Notes under the pieces: generated by a model
Told to the model about the DNA's origin: nothing
Database searches by the model: none
Seen by the model: only the letters and a program-made list of their open reading frames with translations
Position numbers and translations under genes: made by a program
Shown here: positions 1 through 9,623 of the stretch, one piece after another
How positions within the stretch are numbered: position 1 is the stretch's first letter
How the letters are laid out: the number at the start of each line of letters is the position of its first letter
Origin: Schizochytrium sp. CCTCC M209059
Lineage: Eukaryota > Sar > Bigyra > Thraustochytrida > Thraustochytriidae
Direction of reading: 5' to 3'
DNA length: 64,000 bases
NCBI GenBank assembly: GCA_000818945.1
Contig: KN805441.1
Location: 102,151-166,150 of the forward strand

Positions 1-272
1 CGACGAGCCTGAGAGATGCACGTAAAGTGTACAAGGATGACGTTGGAGAGAACGAACGCGATTGATCAATCGATCAAGCAAGCGAACGAGAATCGAGCAA
101 TCGATCAACCGCTGGCGGGCACTGCACGCAGATAGGTCGGCATCCGGACTCGCGCGCAGAGCGCTGCTCGCTTGCCATCCGCCCGCCCCCCTCTGCTCTT
201 CGCCCGAGCGCGCGCGCGCGCCCGCACGTCCGCGCGCAGAGCGCAGCGTCCCGGCTCGGCGCGGCGAACGTC

Positions 273-3200
273 ATGGACCAGGCGCGCCAGGAAGCCGCGG
301 GCGAGGCCGACCCCAGGCGCGCGAACGACGCATGGTGGGCCTCGGGCGCGGTGCAGGGACCGCGCGGCGTGCGCAGACGCAACTCGAGCGCTACCGCCAC
401 GGCCGCCGATCTCCTCACATCAACCTTGAACGAGGACGACGACACGGCGAGCCAACAGACGAGCAGAACACGAGCTCTGACAGGCGATGAGACCGGCGAC
501 GACGATGACTACTACGACGAAGACGATGATGGCGGCGTAGACATGCCAAGTCGGACCGTATTCGGGTCCAATGCAACGCTCGCAAACAGCTTCGCGGCCC
601 GCGATGAAGCCACGCAGTGGTCCAGCGACAGATGCTGGGAACAAGTCAAGGTGAACCAGTATGACGGCGAAATCCCATCGCAGCGCTCGCTACACATTGC
701 CGTCGGATATCATCAAAGCATGTACATATTTGGCGGCTACACTGGCCGCGAACGAGTCAACATGCTGCACAGATTCGATTTCCTTAGCGCAACATGGCAC
801 GCAATGGACAGAGCTGGAGGCGAACCTCCGTCGCCACGCGATCGCCACACAGGCGTCGTTGTCGAGGACGCCCTACTTATCTTCGGCGGCTATGACGGAA
901 TGGTGCGCTGCAATGACACTCACGCCTTCGACCTTCGGCGTAATTCCTGGGTCCCCGTCGAATTTACCAGCAAGGTCGTGCCTTCGGCGCGGCACAGCCA
1001 CGCAGCATGCTCTCTTGGCAACAAAATGTATATCACTTGTGGCTACGACGGATCATACAGAAACGATCTCTACGAGTTCACCCTCGCGAGCATGAGCAAT
1101 GAAGGTGAAAACACGACGCTGCGCAGACGAACCGGAGAGAGCGACCTCGAAGACGAGACCGAAGAGAACAACAAAGCTTTGGCTCCCTACGGCTCTGCCG
1201 CATCCACTGTAGCGGCCAATGAGCCCTGCGTGCGCGGCCAATGGCGCAAGATCATGGCCAAAGGCCGTTTCCCCCAGGCGCGATACCGAGCGACCTGCTG
1301 CGTCCATGCAGACGTCCAGAGTTCGCCCAAGATTGTGCTCTTTGGCGGGCATAATGGCCTCGTGCATCTTCAGTGCACTCACGTGTTTGATATTGTGTCC
1401 GAGACTTGGTCCACGGTGCGCACATCCGGATCGGTGCCCTTGCCGCGTGACTCCCACTGTGCTGTCATGTACGAAGACAATATGCTCGTCTTTGGCGGCT
1501 CGTGCGGACAACCTCTTAATGACTTTTCGTGTCTCTCCATGAGGACGCTAGAGTGGAGACCTGTAGGCGGGGACTCATGGACCCCTTCTGCGCGTTTCTG
1601 CGCCTCGGCAGTGTTGCACGACCGCAGCTTTTATATTTTTGGCGGCTACGACTCCACCGAGCGTCTTCGCGACATTCACCGCTTCAAATTTGCAGCCAGC
1701 GTCTGCTCGGTAGAACGCAGTACGCTTCTCGAGGATTTTTCCGAAAGCGTCGGTGACGACTTTCTCAGCGATATGGTCTTTGTGCTGGGTGGCACGTACA
1801 TTCCTGCTCATCGCATCTTTTGCACGCGATGCACCAACATCCTCGCGTCGACACCAGCTGAGAGCGCCGTTGAAGAGGTGGGTTCCGACTCCGGCCCGAT
1901 GGAGTACTGGCAAGACGGCGCAAATGGTGAATCCCAGGCCAAGGTCTCAAGTGCGCCAGAGCGCGACGGCAGCGGCCGTTACGTAATTCGCGTGCGCGAA
2001 AATGTCAAGCTTGATATTTTCAGGAGCTTCTTGCGCTACCTGTACACGGACAAGGTTCAACTTGTGGACGCGGAGATGGCGCTCGAAATGTACACGATTG
2101 CCGAGGAGTACCGGGTGAAACGACTGCAAAAGATCTGCCTCAATTTCATTTCCGCCACGCTTACCGTGCAAAACGCTGCAAATGTCTTTCAAGCGTCGGA
2201 CTTGCACAAAATCACAAAACTACGCGATCGCACGCTCAGTTTTATCTTGCACAACTTTGATGCCGTCTCCAAGACAAAGGCATTTGAAGAGATGGGCCGC
2301 ATCAATGTGGAGCTTGTCTTTGAGGTGCTGCGAAACCGCGGCGACGAGGGCCGTGAAAACACGCCAGAGGACGCGTTTAGCGAAGATTTCAATGGCGTGT
2401 CGACCGCAGATCAACTGTCGTTCGTGAGCGGCAGCGCCGTCAGCAGTCCGCGCGACAGTACCGTGGGTGGAGGTGTCGGCGGGACGAGTACTGGGGGACG
2501 CGATGATGGCAGCTTTGCAGTTCACTCCGCCGCTATGAACGGACAAGAAAATCACGGAGCGGCTGAGCCACTCGTGGCGTCTTACTACGAGCGAGCGCGC
2601 CAATGGATCCCCGTCTCCGTGATTGACGACGGCGTCTCGCCGGGCAAGCGGTCGCTGCATGCAATGACTGCCTACAAAGATACAATACTCTTGTTCGGAG
2701 GCTACAATGGGCGCGTGCGCGTGAACGACTTTTACCAGTTTTCGCTCAAGACTCACAAGTGGGAAATCGTGACCGTGCTGGAAGGATCCTCGCCGCCGCC
2801 GAGTCCGCGCGACCGTCATACAATCATGCAACTGGGCCATTGCCTCTGGGTATTTGGCGGTTACGACGGACAGGCTCGCGTCAATGAGCTGCACTCGTTC
2901 GATCTCAGGAGCAAACGGTGGTCTATCATTCCCAAAGACCTGTCCACGCCGACGGCACGTCACTCTCACAGTGGTTGCGCTGTGCCCTCGCGCAAGTGTC
3001 TCTACATTTTTGGCGGATACGACGGAAGCTACTTGAACGACCTGCACGAGTTCGACGTCATGGACTTTACCTGGCGCTGCGTAAAGACAAACGGAACCCC
3101 ACCCACGCCGCGGTACCGCGCCACGCTCGTGTGCATGGGCCACCATCTCGTCTGCGCCATGGGCCACGATGGCTACCGCCACCTGAACGACTTGCACTCG

Positions 3201-4070
3201 TTCAATCTTCGCACCAACACATGGGCCACGCTCCGACTCTCGGGGCCTGCGCCGGCCCCGCGCGATTCGCATACTGCATGCACGCTTGGCTCCAATCACA
3301 TGATCATCTTTGGCGGCTCAAGTGGGAGCTCACTCAATTGCATGCACAGACTGCGCTTTTCCAAGGACGAGGGCGTGTGGAGCCGCGTCGCCTGCAGTGG
3401 AATGTTGCCTTCGCCGCGATTCTGTCACAGTTCTGTGCTCATTGGCAAGACCATGTACACGTACGGCGGCTACGATGGCTCGAACCGTCTCGAGGACTGG
3501 ATCGAGTTTTCTTTCGGGGAGAATCGCGTATCGCACGTTCCACGAAGCACAATCGTCAGTGATCTAGCCTCGCTCGTGGACAATCCCAAGTGCTCGGATG
3601 TCAGCTTTCTTGTCGAGGGCAGGCGCATTGCGGCGCATCGCATCGTATGCGTTCGATGCGACTACTTCAAGGCCATGTTCGCTCGCGAGGGTGGTTTCCG
3701 TGAGTCGCGCCAGCAAGAAATTACCATTCTGGATGTGCGCTACGACACCTTTTACACTCTTTTACGCTATCTTTACACGGACCGTCAGGACGTTCCGCTC
3801 GAGATGGCCATGGATCTTTTTATTGCTGCAGATCGTTTCGGCATCGAGCGTTTGAAAAACATGTGCGAGAATCGGATGTTATCCTCGCTTGATACGGAGA
3901 ATGTTTCCGAGCTTTTTGCTGCGGCCGATCTGCATCATGCCGCGGGACTCCATTCCGAGTGTCTACGCTTTATTGTACAAAACTTTGACATTGTGTCCAA
4001 AACTCGAGGTTTCGAGGAGATGGGCCGTTCCAACATTGACCTCATCTTTGCCATTCTCAAGAACCGCTAG
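273..4070 (+). CDS. Tandemly duplicated Kelch-BTB/BACK protein (LZTR1-like)
   Basis: 1265 residues, intronless. Residues about 116-705 and 771-1265 are two copies of one module: six Kelch blades (IFGGYDG-type motifs), then a BTB domain (near 492 and near 1104) and a BACK-like helical tail ending in the shared motif FEEMGR. BTB copy 1 carries an acidic/Ser-rich insertion after AHRIFCTRC; copy 2 keeps the usual AHRIVCVRCDYFKAMF. The N-terminal ~110 residues are acidic and disordered. Proteins with Kelch plus BTB commonly act as cullin-3 substrate adaptors, with Kelch binding substrate and BTB binding CUL3; human LZTR1 has six Kelch repeats and two BTB-BACK units. The ATG at 273 has a good context (gtcATGG); M at 543 is an alternative start. 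The adaptor role is inferred from domains only. The 272 bases upstream hold only GC-rich leader. Confidence 0.9.
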   Translation: MDQARQEAAGEADPRRANDAWWASGAVQGPRGVRRRNSSATATAADLLTSTLNEDDDTASQQTSRTRALTGDETGDDDDYYDEDDDGGVDMPSRTVFGSNATLANSFAARDEATQWSSDRCWEQVKVNQYDGEIPSQRSLHIAVGYHQSMYIFGGYTGRERVNMLHRFDFLSATWHAMDRAGGEPPSPRDRHTGVVVEDALLIFGGYDGMVRCNDTHAFDLRRNSWVPVEFTSKVVPSARHSHAACSLGNKMYITCGYDGSYRNDLYEFTLASMSNEGENTTLRRRTGESDLEDETEENNKALAPYGSAASTVAANEPCVRGQWRKIMAKGRFPQARYRATCCVHADVQSSPKIVLFGGHNGLVHLQCTHVFDIVSETWSTVRTSGSVPLPRDSHCAVMYEDNMLVFGGSCGQPLNDFSCLSMRTLEWRPVGGDSWTPSARFCASAVLHDRSFYIFGGYDSTERLRDIHRFKFAASVCSVERSTLLEDFSESVGDDFLSDMVFVLGGTYIPAHRIFCTRCTNILASTPAESAVEEVGSDSGPMEYWQDGANGESQAKVSSAPERDGSGRYVIRVRENVKLDIFRSFLRYLYTDKVQLVDAEMALEMYTIAEEYRVKRLQKICLNFISATLTVQNAANVFQASDLHKITKLRDRTLSFILHNFDAVSKTKAFEEMGRINVELVFEVLRNRGDEGRENTPEDAFSEDFNGVSTADQLSFVSGSAVSSPRDSTVGGGVGGTSTGGRDDGSFAVHSAAMNGQENHGAAEPLVASYYERARQWIPVSVIDDGVSPGKRSLHAMTAYKDTILLFGGYNGRVRVNDFYQFSLKTHKWEIVTVLEGSSPPPSPRDRHTIMQLGHCLWVFGGYDGQARVNELHSFDLRSKRWSIIPKDLSTPTARHSHSGCAVPSRKCLYIFGGYDGSYLNDLHEFDVMDFTWRCVKTNGTPPTPRYRATLVCMGHHLVCAMGHDGYRHLNDLHSFNLRTNTWATLRLSGPAPAPRDSHTACTLGSNHMIIFGGSSGSSLNCMHRLRFSKDEGVWSRVACSGMLPSPRFCHSSVLIGKTMYTYGGYDGSNRLEDWIEFSFGENRVSHVPRSTIVSDLASLVDNPKCSDVSFLVEGRRIAAHRIVCVRCDYFKAMFAREGGFRESRQQEITILDVRYDTFYTLLRYLYTDRQDVPLEMAMDLFIAADRFGIERLKNMCENRMLSSLDTENVSELFAAADLHHAAGLHSECLRFIVQNFDIVSKTRGFEEMGRSNIDLIFAILKNR

Positions 4071-4080
4071 ACTGGGCATA

Positions 4081-4124
4081 ACAACAACAACAACAACAAC
4101 AATAACAACAACAACGACAACGAT
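4081..4124. repeat. (AAC)n microsatellite in 3' flank
   Basis: Imperfect trinucleotide run starting 10 bases after the Kelch-BTB stop codon, with a few ATA/ACG interruptions. Confidence 0.85.
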
Positions 4125-4152
4125 AATCTTACTACCATTTCTACGGCTTTCC

Positions 4153-4158
4153 AATAAA
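4153..4158 (+). promoter_or_regulatory. Candidate polyadenylation signal AATAAA
   Basis: A canonical AATAAA lies 83 bases after the stop codon of the Kelch-BTB gene. The position fits, but usage cannot be shown from sequence alone. Confidence 0.35.
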
Positions 4159-5524
4159 CACTTTTTCTCTTTTCGAACTCATTAAGGCCGTTGCGATTAT
4201 TGTGACAGCAAGCTTCGACTTTTTTCCATTGTGTTCTTGTCGAGTCGTTCGCTGACACGCTGTAAAAAATCGTTTAACCGACCGGAGGCGGTTTGTTCCC
4301 TTCCTTTCTAGAGTCATCGAAGGCTCGCTCCAGGCTACTCCGCCAGGCTTGTTTTTTCATTTGACCCACCGCCCACCTCGTCTTCCCTGCTAAGCCTTAC
4401 TCTGAAAAGAAGAAGAGGGTGTTCACCGTCAAATAATGAAAATGCATCTCAATTGCACCATTTGAAATAATGTGCATCAGGTAGAATAACAACATCAACG
4501 GCAGTTTCGCGCGATTTCTCCTCCTTTGCGTCCACATTCGAGAATGGACGCAGCGAGGACTCCATCCCGATGATTGGGGTTACTTTACAACTTATATAGC
4601 CGCCACATCGCAAATGTCCCGGGACCTGGTTATCGGGTGCACATCTTGTGGCAAAAAAATAACTTATCGACTACACCCTGCTTCCTTTCCACTCCGAAAC
4701 GGAACGGCTCATACTATGTAACCACAGCCACTGTGGCGCTCCAGTACTGACCGCACGCTACGCTCGGTCTAATAACAGTGGACGTTTTCTGGCGGCCGCT
4801 GCCGCCGCTGGCCACTTTGATCGCATGCCGCTATATTGCCCGGGATGCGGAAACTTACCAGCCTTTGTCGAACAATGGGAATCTCTCCTCGAATAACTAA
4901 CGACTCGAAACAAGTGATCAGCCCCCTTGTCCTCCTCACAAAGGCCGTCTGCGTGCGGTGGCTTGACTTGACTGGGTGGCTGGCTGGCTGATGACGTGCG
5001 TTACTTCTTCCCCTGTGCAGTGACGGGAGATAGATAACTAAACCTATGCCTGTGATGAGCATGCCCGACTTTGTGGTAGCTATAGATAGCATAGCCAGGT
5101 CACTAGGCTTCGGGAAGGAATCACAATAGCCCTTGGAAAAACCCTCCGCGTCCATTTATCCGGCGCCCGCGAATGAAGCCGGGTCGGAGACCTTTGGGCG
5201 GGACTTTTTGCAAGGCACGATCGAAACGACGCGTGGACGGCGATTTGACCGCGGAGGAAGCCCTCGCCGTTCCGAATAATTACGAAGCAAGCTCCCGAAC
5301 TCGCGCGCTTTTGGCGCACGGCAAACAAACGCGAAACCGTTGACATCCAACGCATTCAGGCTGCTGGCTAACGCTGCTGCCGAAAAGTGGAATCACCGCG
5401 CTGGGGCCGGCCCTACAGAGCTGTCGACAGCGACTCCATTTTTTTTTTAGCGGTTGCTCCATTTTTGCCCACTGTGTCTTCTTGCTCTTCCATTAAAAGC
5501 ACGCGAGGGAGCGAACGTGGCACA
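4159..5524. other. Intergenic region, about 1.4 kb, no supported gene
   Basis: No ORF here resembles a protein I know; the longest (minus strand, 4769-5155) has no recognisable motif. An 8-bp perfect inverted repeat with a 10-base loop lies at 4527-4552. A TATATAG-like element is near 4594. I looked for snRNA, 5S rRNA and tRNA signatures and saw none. The last ~140 bases, in frame with the next gene, are probably 5' leader. Confidence 0.5.
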
Positions 5525-6955
5525 ATGCTCGAGCTCGGAGTCGAAGACGTGCAAGTAGATGGGCAGCAAAACCGTGGCACCTCAGACACGGCAGTGGCCG
5601 CTGACGCGATGCCTCCAAAGAATGAGGATATGGCGGTCTACGTCGAAAGCAATCGTCAGGCGGCGCGTAGCATCGAGGATGACACGGCATCAACAGCCTT
5701 TGACGCGACCATGGAGGATGGCGACCTTATTTTGACGCCTCGCGTCAATAGCCTCAAGGTAGATCCGGAGGAGGCGAAAGCAAGGCTCTCCATCTCCGTT
5801 GAAAAGCCGACGTTGGTGGACTGGTTTACAGTGCTTGCGATGAGCATCGTCATGGGCTTCATTTTTGGTTTCGCATTTGCCAAATCGCGCGTCTTTGAGC
5901 CCATGGTGATCCGAGGGCAGTTCCTCTTTCAAAACAACATTATGATGAAGATGTTCCTTGCCGCAGTGGCCACTTCGCAAGTTCTCTTTATCATCATTAA
6001 TCGCACCCCGTACAAGCGGCGATTCGAGCGCGCGAGGCGGAAGCGCGAGACAGGACGAGGAATTCGCACGACGATGCTTGGCGCTTTCATTCTCGGCATG
6101 GGGCTTGCCATTTCTGCTGCGTGTCCAGGCATGGTGCTTGCTCAGGTCGGCGCTGGTGTCGAGAACAGTGGCTACACCTTGCTCGGCGGCGTTCTCGGAG
6201 CACTTCTTTTCCAGCTGACTGATCCGCTCATCAAGCCCATTACGGATCGCTTTGGTGGTCATAAGCTGACCATTGAGTACATCGATGACTATCTGGGGCT
6301 TTCGTACACCAAGACGGCAGGAGTTTTTGCATTTCTCATTATCCTGACAGTTGTTCTTCTCGAGGTCTTCATTCCCTGGAAACAGGACATCTACTACCAG
6401 CTGAGCCCGAATTGCTCTGCCACAGCCTTTTGGAACTGCTACGCATGGCCGCCTTTTATTGGCGGTGTCTTCGTAGGTCTTTTGCAGCTCCCGGTGTTTT
6501 TTGTCATGGGAAGTGTCCTTGGCTCTTCGACAAGCTATGTTGTTGCCTGCGCGGGCTGGCTCCATCTTTTGCCGGAGGATTTTCGCCATCCCTTTACCTA
6601 TGCCAAGCGGTTCATGTACCCGAAGCTTGACACTCACTGGCAGCTCATGTTTGTCATGTTCTCGATCCTCGGTGCCTACCTCACCGAGCTGCGCTCTGGC
6701 ATGGTAGGAACTGCGCAGGGGCTCAGCATTGGCTACTCGCTTGTGGGTGGTTTACTCTTGGTTTTTGGCGCTCGGATGGCTGGGGGCTGCACGAGCGGAC
6801 ATGGCGTCTCGGGCATGGCGCTACTCTCCATTCATAGCATGGCGGCTGTCGCGGCCATGTTTGCGGGTGCTATTGGCACTGGCCTCGTGCTTGAGTTTTT
6901 TGTCGGCACTGATAGCAATCCTTACTACATTGCACCTAATCCCACGCTCAACTGA
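5525..6955 (+). CDS. YeeE/YedE (TsuA-like) sulfur-compound transporter
   Basis: 476 residues from the ATG at 5525 (cacaATG); an in-frame ATG at 5387 would add 46 poorly ordered residues. After an acidic ~95-residue N-terminus there are about nine hydrophobic membrane segments. The family hallmarks are visible: AACPGMVLAQVGAG with Cys200, and GARMAGGCTSGHGVSGMA with Cys422. In bacterial TsuA, which takes up thiosulfate, conserved membrane cysteines pass the substrate along. The protein is expected in the plasma membrane or an endomembrane, importing thiosulfate or another sulfane-sulfur compound; the substrate is inferred. The long N-terminal tail is absent from bacterial members. The gene stands alone between the Kelch-BTB and LarA-like genes, on the same strand as both. 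Confidence 0.88.
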   Translation: MLELGVEDVQVDGQQNRGTSDTAVAADAMPPKNEDMAVYVESNRQAARSIEDDTASTAFDATMEDGDLILTPRVNSLKVDPEEAKARLSISVEKPTLVDWFTVLAMSIVMGFIFGFAFAKSRVFEPMVIRGQFLFQNNIMMKMFLAAVATSQVLFIIINRTPYKRRFERARRKRETGRGIRTTMLGAFILGMGLAISAACPGMVLAQVGAGVENSGYTLLGGVLGALLFQLTDPLIKPITDRFGGHKLTIEYIDDYLGLSYTKTAGVFAFLIILTVVLLEVFIPWKQDIYYQLSPNCSATAFWNCYAWPPFIGGVFVGLLQLPVFFVMGSVLGSSTSYVVACAGWLHLLPEDFRHPFTYAKRFMYPKLDTHWQLMFVMFSILGAYLTELRSGMVGTAQGLSIGYSLVGGLLLVFGARMAGGCTSGHGVSGMALLSIHSMAAVAAMFAGAIGTGLVLEFFVGTDSNPYYIAPNPTLN

Positions 6956-7649
6956 AAAAGGTATTCTGCATGACTGCGCAACAACCAAGCGAAAAGGGGA
7001 AAGGGTAGGGATTGCCGAACAAAGGAGGGTCAGGAGTGCCCAGCAAGAAAATAAATGCCGTGGTTCCAACAAAGGAAGCAAATCTCATTTGGGGGGGGGG
7101 TCTTGTAACATCACCTCACATGCGCGAAGCAAGGTTTGGAGCCTACCAATGATTTACTTGCTACTCACAGTATACAAACTAGGCCTAACTCATGTTTTGA
7201 TGTCGTTCTTTGAATGCGTGGCAACAACCTGAACTCCAATACAGCTCCTCAGGCTTGACTGTGAGCGCGGGTCTCCTTCGATTCTTTTTTGTTTGTTTGT
7301 TTCTTTGGTTTTGTTTTGTTTTTGTTTTTTTCCCTGGCCCCCGTGCGCTTGATTCACGCAAACGCAATCAAGAGGCAGCGCGAGTGCGAGTGCCGCTCGC
7401 GCACGATTCTATCGGGTTGCAGCGCTGCAGCTAGCTGCTTGCGAAGAAACATAGGCTTATACAGAAACCTGGTTACAAGCAAGGAACTTGTCTGACGCAC
7501 GCGGCGGCAGTATCTTATCTTTCCCGGCGATCGTTTCCCGAGGTCGAGACGAGAGCATCAGCGGGACGAGACGACGGACGGGGTGAAAAAGAAGAAGGAG
7601 AACAAACAAACCACCAAGATCACCACCACCACCACCACCAAGAGCAAAT
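6956..7649. other. Intergenic spacer between transporter and LarA-like genes
   Basis: Holds an AATAAA at 7050-7055, a G10 run near 7091-7100, one TAGGCCTA octamer, a T-rich stretch at about 7286-7334, and an (ACC)n run at 7620-7640 directly before the LarA-like start codon. No gene seen. Confidence 0.55.
7180..7187. repeat. TAGGCCTA octamer, copy 1
   Basis: Perfect 8-bp palindrome about 225 bases downstream of the sulfur-transporter stop. One of seven copies in this window. Confidence 0.5.
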
Positions 7650-9278
7650 ATGCTGGCAGAAGCAGGCAGCGAGACCGCAGAGCTGAGCTCCGACGAGCTT
7701 CGCACGCTCGTCTGCGACGCTTTGGGAAAGCTGGAAAAGGTCAAGGAGCGGAAAAAAGTCCTCATCCTGCCCCCAGATCACACGAGGCTTCACTCACGCG
7801 CCGGTGAGCTGACCCGCATGGTGTATGAGTACTATGGAAGCTACGTAGCAGACATCATGCCGGCGCTTGGCACGCACAAGCCCATGACAGACGAACAGCT
7901 TTCTGGCATGTTTGGCACTTACATTCCAAAGTCGCTCTTTCGCGTTCATGATTGGCGCAATGACGTTGTCCAAGTTGGCGAGGTCCCTCAGAGCCTTGTG
8001 GAGTCCGCGAGCGAAGGAAAGGTCAAGGAGCCGTGGCCTGCCCAGCTCAATAAACTTGTCTGGGAGGGTGGCCACGACCTTGTTATTTCAATCGGCCAGG
8101 TTGTTCCGCACGAGGTTATGGGAATGGCCAATTACAACAAGAACCTCTTTGTCGGCGTGGGAGGACCAGAAGCCATTCACTTGAGCCACTTTGTTGGTGC
8201 CGTTTACGGCATGGAGCGAATGATGGGGCGCGCAGACAACCCGCTGCGCAAGATTCTGGACTACGCCACGGAGCACTTTCTCAAGGGCAAGCTTCCCGTC
8301 GTGTATATGCACACTGTGATCGCCAACCAGGGCGGCGAGCTCGTCACGCGCGGTCTCTACATCAGCGAAGAGAGAGACTGCTTTGAAAAGGCGGCGGCGC
8401 TTTCCCTACGCGTCAACTTTCAACTTCTCGATGAGCCCATCGCCAAGGTCGTCGCCTATTTGGACCCCGACGAGTTTACTTCAACGTGGCTGGGAAACAA
8501 GTCAATTTACAGGACGCGAATGGCCATTGCAGACGGCGGCGAGCTCATTGTACTAGCGCCTGCTGTCGAGAAATTTGGTGAGGATGCGGAAATCGATGCT
8601 GTTATTCGTGAGCATGGGTATCGCTCGACGCCAGAGATTATGCGATTTCTGGAAAATAGCAGGAGTCTGATGCGGAATCTGAGTGCCGCGGCGCACCTGA
8701 TTCACGGTACCTCTGAAGGTCGCTTCAAGATCACGTATTGCCCAGGCAAGCTTTCCAAGGAAGAAGTCGAGTCAGTGGGATACTCGTATGGTGATCTTGA
8801 CGCGATGATGAAAAAGTACGATCCGACCCAACTCAAGGATGGTTTCAACATGGTCGATGGCGAAAAGATCTTTTTTGTTTCCAAACCAGCGCTCGGTCTT
8901 TGGGGCTACAAGGGTCGCTTTGACCATGGCGATGATGGCGCCGCCGCGGAAGGCACAACAACAGCAGAAGGAGCAGCAGCAAAAGGAGTATCTAAAGCTG
9001 CTGAAGGTGAAGGCGCAGCAGCAGTTGCAACTAAGACTACCGAAGGAGCATCTGAGGGCACGGCGGCCGGCGCCAAGGCCATCGAAGCAGCTGCAACACG
9101 ATTCTCGTCATCAATGGACGCAAGCAAGCCGTCAGCCGATGCCGGTATTGGCGGTGGACCTTTTCAACACAGCTCAGGGCTTGAAGATGAAAGCAAAAAG
9201 GAGAGACAAGAAGACGCCAAAGATGCTACTGAGCCAGCTGTCAAGAAACAAAAGACTGGGACTAGCGAACATGACTAA
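7650..9278 (+). CDS. LarA-family protein (nickel-pincer nucleotide enzyme, lactate-racemase-like)
   Basis: 542 residues. The N-terminal domain has PPDHTRLHSR (residues 41-50) and ALGTHKPMT with His76, matching the LarA D-x-TR and GTHxPM motifs. PHEVMGMANYNK places His154 and Lys164 ten residues apart, and LSH places His180 sixteen further on. This is exactly the spacing of His174, Lys184 and His200 in Lactobacillus LarA, where Lys184 carries the nickel-pincer nucleotide. The catalytic set therefore looks intact. LarA relatives racemise or epimerise 2-hydroxy acids; the substrate here is unknown. Residues from about 430 are a low-complexity Ala/Glu/Thr tail ending in a Lys-rich segment, not part of the family. 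The ATG follows an (ACC)n tract. Confidence 0.85.
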   Translation: MLAEAGSETAELSSDELRTLVCDALGKLEKVKERKKVLILPPDHTRLHSRAGELTRMVYEYYGSYVADIMPALGTHKPMTDEQLSGMFGTYIPKSLFRVHDWRNDVVQVGEVPQSLVESASEGKVKEPWPAQLNKLVWEGGHDLVISIGQVVPHEVMGMANYNKNLFVGVGGPEAIHLSHFVGAVYGMERMMGRADNPLRKILDYATEHFLKGKLPVVYMHTVIANQGGELVTRGLYISEERDCFEKAAALSLRVNFQLLDEPIAKVVAYLDPDEFTSTWLGNKSIYRTRMAIADGGELIVLAPAVEKFGEDAEIDAVIREHGYRSTPEIMRFLENSRSLMRNLSAAAHLIHGTSEGRFKITYCPGKLSKEEVESVGYSYGDLDAMMKKYDPTQLKDGFNMVDGEKIFFVSKPALGLWGYKGRFDHGDDGAAAEGTTTAEGAAAKGVSKAAEGEGAAAVATKTTEGASEGTAAGAKAIEAAATRFSSSMDASKPSADAGIGGGPFQHSSGLEDESKKERQEDAKDATEPAVKKQKTGTSEHD

Positions 9279-9623
9279 GTTTGTTTGGATAGTGCTGACT
9301 GACCGCTCGCAAGCAAATGCGAGTTCTTCGGTGGTCCAGCGATGTGGTTTCTACCACAAAGGCCAGAAACGGGCTTCGCCGATGCAACCTCGCTTTCCGA
9401 AAAAGACCATGATTACAAAAATGCTCGGACGGGCTTTTCGCTCTTGTAAAGACCAGAAAGAATCTTTGTTGTAAAGATTCGAGCCTTCTTTTGCATTCAT
9501 CCTCTTTTCTGTCCTTTGGGGAAAAGGAAGATGTGCCACCGTGGCACACATTAAAGTGCAGAGACTTTCCAGCGCAGCGTACGTCATAGTGAAGAGAGTG
9601 CATTGGCGGGTCAGAGCCCTTTC
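9279..9623. other. Convergent intergenic spacer
   Basis: 345 bases between the converging LarA-like and lipB genes. Partly repetitive pyrimidine-rich 3' UTR sequence; no gene or strong terminator seen. Confidence 0.5.

Noticed and set aside
2220..3299. Minus-strand frame of 359 residues
   Set aside because: Antisense to the second Kelch propeller, whose sense translation is unmistakable.
4527..4552. 8-bp hairpin as a terminator or structured RNA
   Set aside because: Short, isolated, no T-run or conserved flank; eukaryotic genes would not need such a terminator.
5690..6637. Minus-strand frame of 315 residues
   Set aside because: Antisense to the sulfur transporter; no hydrophobic or family pattern.
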